DNA from: Perca fluviatilis
Lineage: Eukaryota; Chordata; Actinopteri; Perciformes; Percidae
DNA: 64,000 nt
NCBI RefSeq assembly: GCF_010015445.1
Contig: NC_053126.1
Span: 15,564,669 to 15,628,668, forward strand
Direction: 5' to 3'
Shown: positions 30,001-43,516 of the stretch, in pieces
How positions within the stretch are numbered: the stretch's first letter is position 1
Layout of the letters: each line of letters opens with the position of its first letter
The notes under the pieces: model-generated
Database searches by the model: none
Told to the model about the DNA's origin: nothing
The model's input: the letters and a program-made list of their open reading frames with translations, nothing else
Position numbers and translations under genes: made by a program

Positions 30001-32049
30001 TTGTTTGCAAATGTGCCATTGTTACATAGGCAAAATGCATCAGAAAAGAAAAACTGGTGATAAGACATGCAAATAAATGTTTTGCCTGTAAGCCACTTCA
30101 CCCTCAACTATAACACAAACAACATGGCAAACCAAAACCATTAGACTAACTCATGTCTGGTTATAGTCCATCCATTCCTCCATGTGGTTACATACTAAGC
30201 TCTTTAGATGCACATTCACATGTTCATTTTTTCCAAGTGGGCAGACACATGGACAAAATAATGACATACATCCCTTTTGAGGAGCAATCCTTAACACTTG
30301 AGTGCTCAAAATGTGTGATAACAAACAGGCAGAGCAGTTAGGGTTAAGAGAAAGTGAAGTGGTAATGTATCCAGCTGAAGTTGCAGGTGGGATCAGGGAT
30401 AAAACGGTCTCAGATGAGCAGACTAATCTTTCTTATTCCTCCGATTATAGAGGCTTGTAGGCGGACTGCAGATAGGATAGCAAAAAGAGGCTGTATACTG
30501 AGAGGAGTCTGTGGTCAGAGGATGTGGCTGTGTGGAGAGGGGGTAATAGCTTGTTTTGTAATCAGAGCTTTTATACTAGATGGTTTATACAGAAAACGGC
30601 TTAGAGATAGTTTTCTTCCATTTTCATAGAACAAGCTCTCTTGATTTCCCTCTTTGGATAAGACTTTTGAACCTGTGTATAGGATGAAACTGTGAGGAAA
30701 GAGATACAACTTGTAAAGGCTAAATAAACGGTTTCACACTCAAATATGACAACCATGAGATGCCACTTCACAAGGAGCTGAGACAGGTTTGGCCTTGATA
30801 TCTTGTGGTCCTCTATTTTGACTACAAGTCAGGAATAATTTGCTTTTTAGTAGTTGCACGACTCTTGCAGCAAGTTTAACTTTTTTCCACTTTACATAGT
30901 TTACTCAGTGAATTCTGCATAATTTCTTCTTTGGCCCTTCCCATCCTGTTTTTTTTTTAATGCGACTGCCACTCAATAGAGCAGAACATGGATCCTGTTT
31001 GACCAGACACTAATGAAATGTCTGATTGAAATACAATGTCTGCAAATGACCTCTCTGTAGAGCGTCTCAGTCAGGCTATCACTGCTTGCAACAGTCCTCT
31101 GCCTCGGTGTAGCCAGCGGCACCGGGGATTTAGCACACTTGTGGGCCCTGGTACATGCGGTGAGGATCAATGAGCAGAATTGAATTCAAAGCATGCAAGT
31201 TTCTGTGTTTTGCTTAAAACCACCTGCTTTGTGGATAAGCAAACAGTCCAACTCCCAACAGGTAATAATTAACTTGTTAGTTTCTTTGTTTACATCTCCC
31301 AGGTGGGGTTCAGTGTTGAATCGTGAATCAGTATTCACTCACCAAGCTGCTGGGTAAATGAACGTGCATTGAGCCGGGGAAGAGAGCTTATATCTCCTGG
31401 CAGCTTCTGTTCACTGGACCTGTTTCTTCAGTGTGAAGCTGCAGCAGGTAGCAGAGCAGCATCATGCTTAAGCCCAGTATCACAAAATACTGCATGGCCA
31501 GACGGAAATGACATATATGTTCTTGCTAACACTTTGGTAAGGCCATCAAGGAGGTCATGAAACCGTGAGCAGGAAGTTACATTTGGTCCTTCAGGCAAGG
31601 GGTGTATCCACGGATGTGACAATGTAATAAGAAGGTCATAGTCCCATTAATAAGGTCATACAGATGTTAAGCTGTCCACTCTTGGTCACGATCGTGGCTT
31701 ATCGATTTCAGCAGGCAGGAAAATCTATTCGAGCCGGGGCGTTGCTGCTCAATTTTGGGGCTTTATCTTATAATGATGTACTTCCACATCCAATACAGAG
31801 CTTTTAATGATGTAATCTTTGATTCTGATGAGTTACGATAGAGCTGAAATTCAATACCCAACAATTATGATGATGTCACTTTATTATGTTTTTAAACAGA
31901 GTGTTGGCAGCAACTTATAGGCTCACTTCAAGAGAGTGTCTGCTTTGGAAGTTTCATTTTGTTATACCTCTGATAAATACATACAAAACAAATATCTGGG
32001 TTAAAATTGACACAGTTTGGCACATAGCACAGACACCCAGGTTTTCTGA
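30001..32049. other. Intergenic DNA, no gene seen
   Basis: No exon, RNA or repeat recognised with confidence. Confidence 0.5.
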
Positions 32050-32630
32050 CCAGTACCTGTTGTGGTTTCGGACTTTTCTGTTTTTCTTGCCTGTTATTGT
32101 TATTCATGTATGTTTCCCGTTGTGTTTATTGTATCCTGTGGTCTGTGTATATTTTGTGTAAAACTTACAAGGCCATGCAAAGTTCTGTTCCCTGTTTTGT
32201 ATTATGTTCCATTTCCTGTTTTATTGTGAAAGTCTGGTTTTCTGTTTTGTCTCATCTAGTTCTACTTCCAGTGTTTTCCCGCCTTGTCTGATTGTCCTGC
32301 CCCGCCCTGATGTGTTTCACCTGCCATATCACCTGTCCCTCATTTGTTCATTACCTCATGTATTTAACCTCTGTGTTCCCTTTGTCTCATGCCAGATTGT
32401 CTTGTGTTTTGCCCGTCAGTTTGTGTCCATTTTGTGTCCTAGTCTGTTTGGCATTTTTTAGCCTGTTTCCTTTGTTTTTGATTTCTCTCTGCATGGCCTT
32501 GTAAGTTTTCCAGTCTCTGTACTGCCGCTTTTTGTTATATTAAATCTTCAAGTTCACACCATCTCCTGCCTGCCTGCCTGGTCTCTGCGTTTGGGCCCAC
32601 TATTCCCTGCCCCCAGCATAACAAGTACCC
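32050..32630. repeat. T-rich interspersed repeat, unclassified
   Basis: Strand-biased sequence full of CCTGTTTTGT and GTGTCCTAGTC motifs, ending near TCCTGCCTGCCTGCCTGG and CTGCGTTTGGGCCC. This composition is frequent in fish genomes and may be an LTR-type or other retroelement end. It includes a perfect inverted repeat (32160-32179 and 32490-32509). No protein is encoded; open frames here are long only because stops are rare in TGT/CCT-rich text. Confidence 0.4.
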
Positions 32631-32957
32631 ATGGCTTTAGACCCATCGGGTCACCAATTAAACCAAGACAATGTGTTTTGAGCCAGCTCAGGTTCTACCT
32701 AAAAATGGCCACAAATGTATTGTTAGATGGACAAAATGATGTGCATGTGACATTCAAAATGGCAAATGATATGTATTTTAATCAGTAACAAATAATTACA
32801 TATACACAGAGTACAGTATATTATACAGTAACAGTTCACAACCATAGCATACTATTTTATTTGGGTGACTAATCCAACAATAGATAGATGTGTAAAATAA
32901 AAGATTTGGTGATGATTTTTAAATTATAAAATAAAAAAGCAAGAATAAGACAGCACT

Positions 32958-33600
32958 ACATCCCAACAGGGGGAGCCACAACCTTTCTATGCACAAAGTC
33001 TCATGATGTAGCATACTAAAACATAGTCTCGCTTTGCCAGACCTTCCTCCACCGCGGCGCTGCGAAGGAGGGTCTGGCTAGTCCACACAGCATTCCGGGA
33101 TGGGAGAAAAATGTGCTGTGGTTTATTGGCATTTCTTTAAACCAATCACAATCGTCTTCGGCAGTGCTAAGCACCGGGAAAAGCCACGGTGCAGCTACAA
33201 AATAACCTCGGGAAGGAACTTGTTTTGGTGGAACATGTGTACGTTCAAAAGTTGTTTTAGTTGTTGTGCAACAGAAAGCTCAGATTGGAAAGATAGTCTA
33301 GCTAGCTGTCTGGATTTACCTTGCAGAGATCTGAGAAAAGGTTAATCATAGTCCTCATAAATCGACCAGAGTTTAAAATGCCAGCACAAAGGAAGCACAA
33401 GGCAACGGATGTCCGGCCTAAATTTGGGAAATCCGGCAGAATTTCCGTCGGCAACGGAAGTGGAACGTCAAGGATGTAGACAAACTAAAACATGACAAAC
33501 CAAAAAAACTAAACAGAAATAATATACACTTAAGAATCAAGCAAGTATTGTTCATACCATTGGGAATGAGGGAAGGTTGTGGCTCTCCCTGTTGGGATGT
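32958..33600. mobile_element. Foldback-type element or inverted-arm repeat
   Basis: Arms at 32958-32985 and 33573-33600 are inverse copies over 28 bases with one mismatch (outer sequence ACATCCCAACAGGG). Between them lies a G+C-richer repeat, about 33025-33470, with an internal palindrome around CCAGACCTTCCTCC and GGAGGGTCTGG. Part of this inner repeat has an inverted, diverged copy at 42133-42400. Confidence 0.6.
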
Positions 33601-35879
33601 ATTTGTTGTGCTGGTTGCAATCATAATTAACCTCACCTGTGTAAATTGATTGGGGAATTGCCAGAATACGCCAGCACCTGCAGTCTCCAAAGTCTAATAG
33701 TGAGTTGATCAAGTCTTATTTTTTTAAAATATATTTCTTGCCGTTTCTCTCTCATTTCAATTACATCCTCATCCTTTTGAAATTATATTTTTGACAAGCG
33801 TTTATGCTGCTAGTTATGCCTCTCATGAAAGGCTTTGAAGGGGTTTCTTGGAAGAAAAAAAAAACACAAAATGGTCCATCTTTTAATCAAGATGAATTTA
33901 TCACTAACAGGAACTTTCAGCTTTGAAAAAAATGAAATGCCTTTCTCTGAGACTTCATTTCTCTGTCTTTTGAATAGAATGAGTGCTTTTTATGCGTTTA
34001 GTTTATCACCAAGTTACTGCAGGTCAAAAGTTTAATACCACATAAATGTAATATTTTATTTGTGGGCATTTGTAGGCTAATGTGACAGCGCAGGAGTAAC
34101 AACCTGTTTGTATTCCAGGGACATAGATCAGATATAATGTGATTTTTATATATATATATTTTTTTTTTTTTCTCAGCTAAGGGGAAAACGTGTTCTTCCG
34201 TAAGCCACCAACATCTCACGCTGTCTGCACTCAGACTAATTTGCCTTTATCACCCTAATGGGAATAATTCAGTCATACAAGATACAGCCAGTCTCTGGTT
34301 CACTGCTAAGGTCAGATGAAGCACAAGCCTTTGACGTACAGTAGTTGTACTACTGGCAGTGCTTGGTAGTAGTACCAGGCTCTCCAGGAAACTCTGTTCA
34401 GTTGCCCAGTCGATTATGATCATTCCCCAGAGAAACCATGAAAAACAGCAGCATAAGTTTGGCTTCCCAAATACTTTAGGATGTTTGCCATACACCATAA
34501 TTGCTCATTTCCAAGAAGGCAGGTTTTGTAAATCAGAGTAAAGCATGTAATAATAACTACCCAAAATCTGTCTAAATTGAAATGTGATGAAATGCTGAGC
34601 CACAAGAGATAATAGTTCTTGTGGGCCACAGTACTCCACAGTATTTCCCAAGTGTGGACGTGTGTACAATAAGTTGGACTTTGCTAAAAACAAAAAAGCA
34701 CGCTGAAAAAAAGCATTTGACCTAGGGTAAAGATTAAATCAGGAAGAAAGAAAACATGGGGAAACATTGGTCTTTTCTTCCTGACCTCACCTTGCAGCCT
34801 CTCTAGAGACTCAGCATGAGCAAATCTGAGTCCTTTTTGCTGCATGAGTTGCTGTTTTGACTCGGATGAAACACAGCAGATGTGAAGTAGTTTACTGACA
34901 AGGGAGAAACAAGGGGGAAGTTCATTTGGGGCGAAGTTTTGTCAGTGAATGGTGCCCTCGCAGTATTGTCACTTTGAATTGTTGACACACTTTTCAGCTT
35001 CAACCTAAAACAACACATTCTGTCCTTGGGCAATTTAGGAGTTCCCTACCTGTCTGCACACATCTTCCATGTTGTCTTTTTATTGGTCAAATAGTGTGTT
35101 TGGGGTGTTTGTTTCCATATTGCAGTACAGAGTTGTCTCTGTGAATAAAATGTCAGGCTAATACAAATCAAATCTCCGTTCCACCATAGCTTAAATAAAA
35201 TATGGTACTGTAAGGCATATTAAAAACGTCAACTACTGTATCACATTTAAAACCATGCTGCTAACTGACAATATGCATAGAGCAATATCATACTGGATAG
35301 ATTCTCCATCATTATCCACATTAGCGTCAAATTATTTTCCTCACAGTCTTATAACCATGATTATCTTGTCCATCAGAGTAAATGAATCAGTTAGAGGCTC
35401 AAAAGGTACTCATGTGTCATCTGCTGTTAATGCACTTCACTGTCTGTGGAAGTCATAAGCTGTCAAATTTATCAAGTCATTTATCAGTTAACAAGTAGGT
35501 GCGTGGACAGATAATATAACACAGAATAGAAGAATAGAGTATTTTAAGTTACAGCAGGATGAAAGCAATTGAAGGAATCGTTTATAGCTTCTGTTAAATT
35601 GCCTTTCTGAAGAAGCAGAGTAAGGATTTAAATGTAATACCTTAATTTATACCATAAGTGATGCTTGAGTTTTGACCTCTGTAAAATTGTCTTTCTGTCA
35701 CTGTCATAGTCATTTTGAGGCCATTACAAAAGCAGTTATATCCTGATTTGAGTAAATTATTGTGAGTAGTCCGGCTGTCTTTTTTTTATTTTTTATTTCA
35801 ATCTCCTTTTGGAAACGATACGCAAACGGTGGTCGACAAAAGCATTTCTCACTATTCAACTGACATGACTGCTTGAATT
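33601..35879. other. Intergenic DNA, no gene seen
   Basis: No coding exon recognised. Contains short A and T homopolymers only. Confidence 0.5.
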
Positions 35880-36100
35880 AGGACTGAAAGATCATTTTGG
35901 GAATTCTCTTTCTGCTGGGGTTAGATACCACTCTCATGTCCGTATGGTAAATATAAAGCTACAGCCAGCAGCTGGTTAGCTTAGTTTAGCTTAGCTTAGC
36001 AAAAAGAGTAGAGACAAGCGGAAACAGGTTGCTCTGTCCAAAGGTAACAAAATTCACCTCAATGCACCTCCAAAGCTCACTAGCAAAGTGTAAAAAAAAA
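35880..36100 (+). repeat. Copy of the repeat with CTACAGCCAGCAGCTGG
   Basis: It shares TTTTGGGAA, AGATACCACTCTCATGTC, CTACAGCCAGCAGCTGGTTA and a run of AGCTTAGCTTAGC with the left arm of the foldback at 50203-51382 in gcgr. The right arm is absent, so this is a partial or solo copy. Confidence 0.65.
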
Positions 36101-38175
36101 AACTTAAAAAACATCATCATTTATGTATCGGGCTGTTTCTTGGCTATGCTTCCTCTGGTTGCCTGGCAACTGCTCAGGCAAGTAATTAGTCCAGCAGTTA
36201 ACCCTCAACTTTACACTTTTTATGCAAAGTGTAAAAAGTGTTGTTTTTACACTTGTTGGCGTGTCCACATAACACAAGCCTTACGTGATCGCGCACGTGC
36301 CCCCAACCCTCCTCCACACAGTTGCTAATAGCCAAGGAGGACACGGAGGATTACAAAAACATGATGGACTCATTCAGAAGAGGTTATTATCTTCACTCGC
36401 GTTTCTGTGTGAAAGTCACCGGATGACACAATCTTCTGAACATAGCCATACTGAGAAATACAGAGAGAGTTGTATGGAGCTGATAGTCTTAATTAGCTTT
36501 GTAGCAATTCATTTGGCAATGGCTTGAATGTAACAGACGTTTTATTAATATCAAAAAGTTACGCGCTATTGCTTTAACCCCGCCAGGAAGCGAATTTCCT
36601 AAAATGTCAAACTTTTCCTTTTTAAAGGAAAATTTCAACTGCCATTTCTACTGTTGTATATCAGACATTTTATTCCCATGACAATTTTGAGCCCCACAGC
36701 TGAGCACAGAACAGTCACATGCACTGAAAGCTCTTCTTTTAATCTTCCTCACTTCCCATCTTCTTTCGGCTCGAAGACTCCCATCCAGGCCTGTGAATTT
36801 ACCCATAGCCACGTCAGTCACTCTGCCTCAGTGCTTCCGCTCCAACCACCACACTATCTGAGATATTGGATTTATTCAACTTATTCTGTTTTTGATGGCG
36901 ATAATGTGATTGCACATTTATTTGATTTAATTTGGCATGCTTGAGACCAGGCCATGCATGGCTGTTGACAGACTATTAGGCCATGGTGAGGAGGATCTCT
37001 CAGATGAGGCTGTGTGTGTGTGTGTGAGTGTTGAGTGTGTGTGTGTGCGTAAACTGAGAGGGTCTTCTTCATATTACATGGGGATGTAGTAGCTTTGGTA
37101 GATTGGGTTGCTTCAACTCAGTGTGTGTGTACCCAGGGGACTCTGCTGTGCTTCAGAGGGACGATAACATGACCTCTCAAACACAGCTAATGAGCTCTAA
37201 CAACCTGACTGATGACGCTCGTGCATTAACCAAAATCAATCAGGGTCTCTCTGTCTCTCTGCTCGCCTCTTCTTTACCTTCTGTAATACAGAGTAAATTA
37301 TGCTAATTTATCTGAGCAGCAGGAAATGTTTTTGTAAGTTAGCAATGCTTTTGTATCAGTCATGTCGTGCCACACTTTTATAGGCCAAGGTAAAAATGAT
37401 GTGGGAAACATTTGTAGTTATGAATTATGAAGGGGAGAATATTTAAATGTACCCACATCTACTTACTGAGTTTGCAAATTGGCACTGCCTGCATCACAGT
37501 CCATTTAAAAGAGTCAATTACTTTTAATTGTACGACTTCAAATAGTCCAGAACCTATTAATTTTCAGAATAATTAGCCTACACACTTTTTTCACATTGCG
37601 TGTTAGTATTGGGATCATTTTTAATTGACTCCCAGGCCTAAAGGGATCAATTAATATCACCAATTTTTAAGGGAACACACTCACACACACATATTACTGC
37701 TCTTAAACATGCCCAAGGATATGGTAACACAATAAAACACAAATGGTTTTCCAACACCTTTGGATCTTTTGTTATAATTATTAATATTTCTACTGTTTTC
37801 ATGTGAACTTAAAATAGGTCAAAATGTGAAGAAAATGCTGTAATGTATGCACCAGCTAACCTCCAAGAAAGGATGAATTGGTTAATGCAAACGAGTCCAG
37901 TTTTGACTTATTTTGTTTGTGTGAGCTGCTCCTGAGACTGGCAGTGGCCGTGCTCACTCTCTCAACGTGGGTGGAGTGGCGTGATGAATGGGAGCTGCCT
38001 GGTTAGGTGGATTTATACGACAGTAAAAGAGTCTGGCAATTGATGACTCTGTAGAGTTCACAGCTGAACAAAGTTAGAAAAGAACAGTTAAGATAAGCAC
38101 GCAACACAATCATTGTTTCCTGTGATTGTTTCCAAACCGGCAAAAGTAGAAGTAGATAACCATTTAGTACTTTAA
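36101..38175. other. Intergenic DNA, no gene seen
   Basis: A short interrupted TG repeat lies near 37010-37047. Nothing else was recognised. Confidence 0.5.
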
Positions 38176-39218
38176 AGGTCCCATATTGTAAAAAGTGAGC
38201 TTTCCATGTATTTATTTTATTATAAAGCAGGTCAAGGTGCTATATAAATACTGTGAAAGTATCAAAACACTCGGGGAGGGGGGGGGGTGAATACATATAT
38301 ATCAGTCCCTCCAGAAAAACGCGATTATGCGATCGCATAATTCAATGCATAATCAGCCAAAGTCCGCATATTCATGCGGGGGCCGCATTTTTTCAAATAT
38401 GCCGCACTTTCGCCGCATAAATTGCCGATTTCCGTGCAAAATATGCAGCGCTTGCATGATTTAATAATCCCCGCATATATCTTAGCAGAAAGTTGAAAAA
38501 ATTTTGCGTTTCTTCACACAAGAGCAGCCATTTTCCCCTGTTGCCATGGGAATGTTATGAAGTGACGTAATTACGCGACGTGAACATCATCGAAAAGCAG
38601 GTGTTGGAGGTTGAATTTGACATGTACTTTGAGTCTCTTAAGTTGGTATCCAATAAGAAAGCTATCTTAATATCTGATATTATCTGAAATTTCTTTGTTT
38701 AAGTGCTCCTGCTGTTTTAAAAGTCTGTCTCTTTTGTATCTTTTATTTCCCTCTGTTTAGACTAGCTATTACTTTTATTTTTACTTTAATATTATATTAT
38801 TTGTATTTATTTTTGTATCTTATTTGTTTACTTATTGCAATGACTGAATATCTGTAAACTATTTTTGGAAATTAAGTTTAAAAAAAGCAGGGTGTTGGGG
38901 GAATCACTTTTTCTTCTCTTTTTCATCAAACCACAGTTTTTGCAAGTTCACGCAGTTTTTGCAAGTTCCCACAATTTCATTGCATAAAATTGCATAAATA
39001 TCCCGCATATTCCATCGCATTTATTAAGAAAACGTGCCGCATAATCAAGGATTTTTGCCCGCAACAATCACAAAAAAACTCCGCGTTTTTCTGGAAGGAC
39101 GTAAGACAGACAGTATGAGAAAAAGTATGTGTTTTTTAAACATAAATTCATGTAAACACATTCCAGTAGAAACCTAACATACAAATATAAACCTGAAAAT
39201 TAGCATAATATGGAACCT
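38176..39218. mobile_element. piggyBac-like MITE carrying a nested element
   Basis: It begins AGGTCCCATATTGTA after TTAA (38172-38175) and ends CATAATATGGAACCT before TTAG (39219-39222), a decayed TTAA. The inverse ends match imperfectly. Most of its length is the insertion at 38303-39100. A poly-G tract lies at 38274-38287. Confidence 0.7.
38303..39100. mobile_element. hAT-like non-autonomous element nested in the MITE
   Basis: The left end CAGTCCCTCCAGAAAAACGCG-type sequence and the inverse of the right end (GTCCTTCCAGAAAAACGCG) match at nearly all positions. The interior near both ends has many ATGCG and CCGCATA motifs, likely subterminal binding sites. No transposase. No 8-base target duplication is evident, so the superfamily rests on terminal sequence only. 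Confidence 0.65.
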
Positions 39219-42132
39219 TTAGGAAACTTACTTTGTCATTCTTCACTTTGTGCTCTTTTGGACAAACAGATTCAAGTAGCCGACTTTACAGTAGGGATTA
39301 CTTTTTTAAAAACCAAAACATTGATATCCTTTGTAATGTAATAATTGAATAGGACCCAAAGCACATGTCACAGTTCACTCATACTGTTAACTAATTTAGT
39401 AATACTTGCATGTGGTGCATTTAGACATATAGAATTTAAGTAGCTTGGTGACATGGTGAGATATATGGATGTTAAACTATTCACAAACCTTCTCTGCTCT
39501 GTGCCTCTCCAGCTGTGCCATACTAAGGATCCTGGGAACTGATGATAGCATAGGAGCCACGTAGTTGCCCTGAAAGCCTGTCAGAGAGAGCTTAGGGTGG
39601 AGGTTAACACAGCGGCTTTATAGCCCAATCCCACACAATCTGTATGTCCACATCAGGACACATGCCGAGTTCACAGGCATCAGGGAAAAAACATAAACAC
39701 CACATCCATTGACCTTTCCCCTAATATATTTACTCCATGTGCATTATGGAGTGCAGAAAAGCTGCTGTTTCCACCACTTCCTATCTTCTCATAGCCCAAG
39801 GACATTAAATTGTTTCATGCTGAAATAAGCCCCTCGGGGTCTTTTATTAAAGGATTTTGTGAAACAACATTCTGTGCATAATTAAGGACATGCCAGTAAT
39901 TTGAAATGCATATTCTAGGGATTTTTTTGTTAGGGTTGCTAATATCACACATTTGCCACTGGATGTTTCTCTCATAGCTCCATACAACTCTAATTTTGGT
40001 GTGCGGTAAAATGCTCAGCCACATTTCATCAGAGTTCATACACCTGCTTTTCTTGAATTACAGTGCTGAATAAGCAGTCAAGTAATTATCAGCCTTTTGA
40101 AAGTGAGAATCTTGAACAGGTTGCATGATCTCAGCAGGTTCAGATAGTCTGACCATGTTACTGTAATATCCTGTGGTTAAAATGTGCTTTATTTTAGTTA
40201 CATTTATGTAAATGTTACCAGTGGTCTGGGTTGCTCAAGCAGATATTTCTAAACCATAAGGTTTAAGAGCAGCACAGACAATGCAGTGAATGGGACAGGT
40301 TTTGCGTGCATCTGTACGTGCTTGACATTAGAAAAACTGGACTCAATTAATTTGCCTATTAAAATTTAGATGCACAAATGAGCAACAAACACCAAGGATA
40401 GAACCACTGTTTTATCAATTTCTTAAAAATTGGTGCACCATTGGAAGGTTTGGGAAATTTACAGAAATGGTCGGACACAGCCTTCTTAATTCCAACATAG
40501 GAAAGGTGTGGTGAGAGGGGTTTTCCGAAGCTATTTGAACCATCCGACAAGCAGCCCTTAAAGATAAGTTGAAACTGAGCACTTTTAATATGTCAGTGTG
40601 AGGTGACCTATCCAGTGGCCACAAAAGGAACAGTGTACTATGAAACAGCACCTGACCCCTGGGTAGAATCAATACTCACTTCTCTTATAGGGCAACCTAG
40701 CATTCAGCCAGCCAGTAGGTCCAGCTAGCCACTGTGCCTACATCAACAAGCCAAGGAAGTCGATCTGCACATGCTTTTTCTTTTTAATTTTAACATTATG
40801 AATGTGCACCAATACAAAAGACATACCACGTACCTCTTTCACGTACATTGTAATTTATTCTTTCACCATTTGGACAAAGTTTGATAAGCGACACAATATA
40901 TGATAATCTGTATACACCTGGAACCCTTTTTAGCTTTTACTGATTGGTTCCTCACAGCAAATATACTGTACATACCCACCTTAAAGAGAAAATCAAAAGG
41001 AGCATAATGATTTGGGCCCCTCATAGAATACATTCAGACAGAACCACTTTGGTCCAGAAAGGGGAGTGACCCAAGCCGCTGGCTTCAAAAACATACATGG
41101 TTATGGTCACAGCTTAAAATACACATTAGTTTGAAATAAAATTAGCATAGTCTTTGACCATACTTACTTCATATACCCTAGTGAATACTATTTTACTGAC
41201 AACATTCCTTTGTTACTGTGTCATTATCCAAACATTTCGCTCTGGAAAAAAAACACCTGTGGGCAAGCACCGCAGTGTGTGCATCATGCTCCCAGCTCAA
41301 TTCTGATTATTTAGTATCTTCCTGCTCTACAATCCTCAGCAGAGGCTGTTAAAAAATAGCCTCAGCCTGCTATTTTGTTTTCACCGACTCAACACCAGCA
41401 CCTGGCTGAAGTGTAAATACACAGAGCTATTATCTGAACGACAAACATGCTGCTGTTGTGCTCTAATTTAGTTCTGAACTACAACATGACACAGAGGAGT
41501 CACACTGAGAGTAGCTTCCATAATAAAACATAGAGCTCTGTCTTCCTTGTGCCTTATATAGGCATGACTTCTGGGAATATATGCTAGAGTGGAAGTCACA
41601 ATGACCTCTGACCTCTGCTCTGTGTGAAGCGAGTTGTACTGGTTTATATCAGCCCATCGCTTATCTGGCTGCAGCCTATGGTTCATTTTACTCCACAATG
41701 TGAAATATTAAAACTACACACATTTACTTACACCTACCTAAAAATATACACGCACACTCACACATACATGCCAAGAAACATATTAAAAGCAATCAAAGAA
41801 ATCACCTGTATAAACACACATGTAGAAACACAGTATTTAACAATTATAAATTAACATTGTGCAAATAGCCATACATACAAAGTCAAGCTCTGGCAAAAGG
41901 TTTAGCAACTCAAAGATGAATTGACGCTTAACAGGAGGCTTCCCTTCTTTAAATATAAATGCAATGTATTCAGAAGCAAATGTACCACTGCTAATTTAGG
42001 TTTCTTTGTTACTAGAATGCTTAAAAGGTTTTGTTCTACTTTTAGGGTGCAGAGTTTTGTTCTTAGTGTTCACAGCCCCTGCACACACAGGATAAGGCTG
42101 AATATTAAACACTGATGTACAGCAGTTTATAC
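39219..42132. other. Intergenic DNA, no gene seen
   Basis: No exon or RNA recognised. Chance frames at 39815-40039, 40359-40672 and 41468-41698 resemble no protein. Confidence 0.5.
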
Positions 42133-42400
42133 CAACTGCGTTTTATTTCCGGGATTGTTCGGGTGCTGCCGGATATTCCGCCGGGTGTCCCTTTTTTTTC
42201 AGCCGGATGTCCATCACCTTCTTCTTTCTTTGTGTTGGCATTCTAAGCTCCAGTGGATTTGTGAGGACTATGGTTAACTGCTCCTCAGATCTCTGCAGGG
42301 TAAATCCAGACAGCTAGCTAGAATATCTGTCCAATCTGAGATTTCTGTTGCACGCCTAAAACAACTTTTGAACATACACATGTTCCACCAAAACAGCTTC
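42133..42400 (-). repeat. Inverted copy of the 33.0-33.5 kb repeat
   Basis: The reverse complement matches 33200-33470 over blocks such as GGTGGAACATGTGTA-like, GCTAGCTGTCTGGATTTACC and AGATCTGAG-like sequence, with many substitutions. Confidence 0.7.
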
Positions 42401-43516
42401 ACAGGTTATGTCTATATGCTGTGTATTTTTGTCCTTCATTTGAGTGCACGGTTTACCCAATCAGCTTTCATCTCAGGGGGTTGAGTGGGCTACTGGGTAG
42501 AATTTCATATAGTACGCCAGTACATGTGAGTCAGACAACATGTTGATGGCAAAGGGAAAAGAAAACATTTAATGGCACAGAATTGCAACTATTCCCCTTG
42601 AAAATACACCTGGCACATTTACACAGTTACAAACGAAGCACTCTGCAGTATCGAAGGTTTAGACTTACGTATATAAAAAAAGACGTTTATTGTAAAACAC
42701 CTAGTCAAGCAATGATCATTTTAGCTTATTTATAAACCACCTCATACCATCTCTTGACCTCTTTTACCCTAATGTCTACATGTAAGCCAGGAATGACCTG
42801 GTGAGAGCAGCTGCCAATTTCCAATGTCCCCTGGATGGGGCCGCTTGAATAACACAGTAGTCACCTTACTGTTTAAGGTACAGCCAGCAGAATATTTCTT
42901 CTTTTTCTATACATTTTCAGCAAAGCCAGTATAGACAAGAAGCCATTTACCGATATCGGAGCAAAGCGAAAAAGGAAGAGAAAAAAAACTCCCTACCATC
43001 TTGTTTTGAGTCACTTGTTTGGTCTTTTTTGTGTATGCAGTTCAATGTCCAGTTTGCCTTTAACCTCCAGTACCATAAAACACACATTTGATACACAGCA
43101 CAAATTAGAGCAGAGAATCAAGCAAAGACCCTGCTTCTTTTTGTTGTTGTTTTGTCTTGTTTTGTTGCTGTGTTTGCTATTTGAGGTTTCAGGTTTTTTT
43201 TCTTATTATTTTACATGACTTATCTGCCTTGAGATGCCATTGTTGTATTGTTCAACATGCCGCAGTGTCATTCACTGTCCAACACACATCTACAGAAATC
43301 CATTTACGAGGCTTGCAGCACATTAGACATCTCAGTGTGGGAGTCTGCCGTATTGTTCTCTGTTCTCTGGCTTAGAACCGCTCGGTCTCCCAGTGACACC
43401 AATCTCTGGGCAAAGAGCACTCGGCTCTTCACAGCCATCCAGGGCAGTTTTCAGAGCCAGATGAGAGCTCAATGCTCTCCCAAGTTTCTTTATCAAGTTC
43501 TTATTCCCAACTCCTT
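42401..43516 (-). other. Probable gcgr 3' untranslated region
   Basis: Downstream of the gcgr stop codon. A minus-strand AATAAA is present at 42686-42691, about 830 bases after the stop. The chance open frames in this interval overlap the gcgr end and do not look real. The actual cleavage site is unknown. Confidence 0.35.

Noticed and set aside
32097..32504. Several overlapping hydrophobic Cys/Phe-rich frames that look like membrane proteins
   Set aside because: Three frames are open at once because the repeat is T- and C-rich; this is a composition effect.
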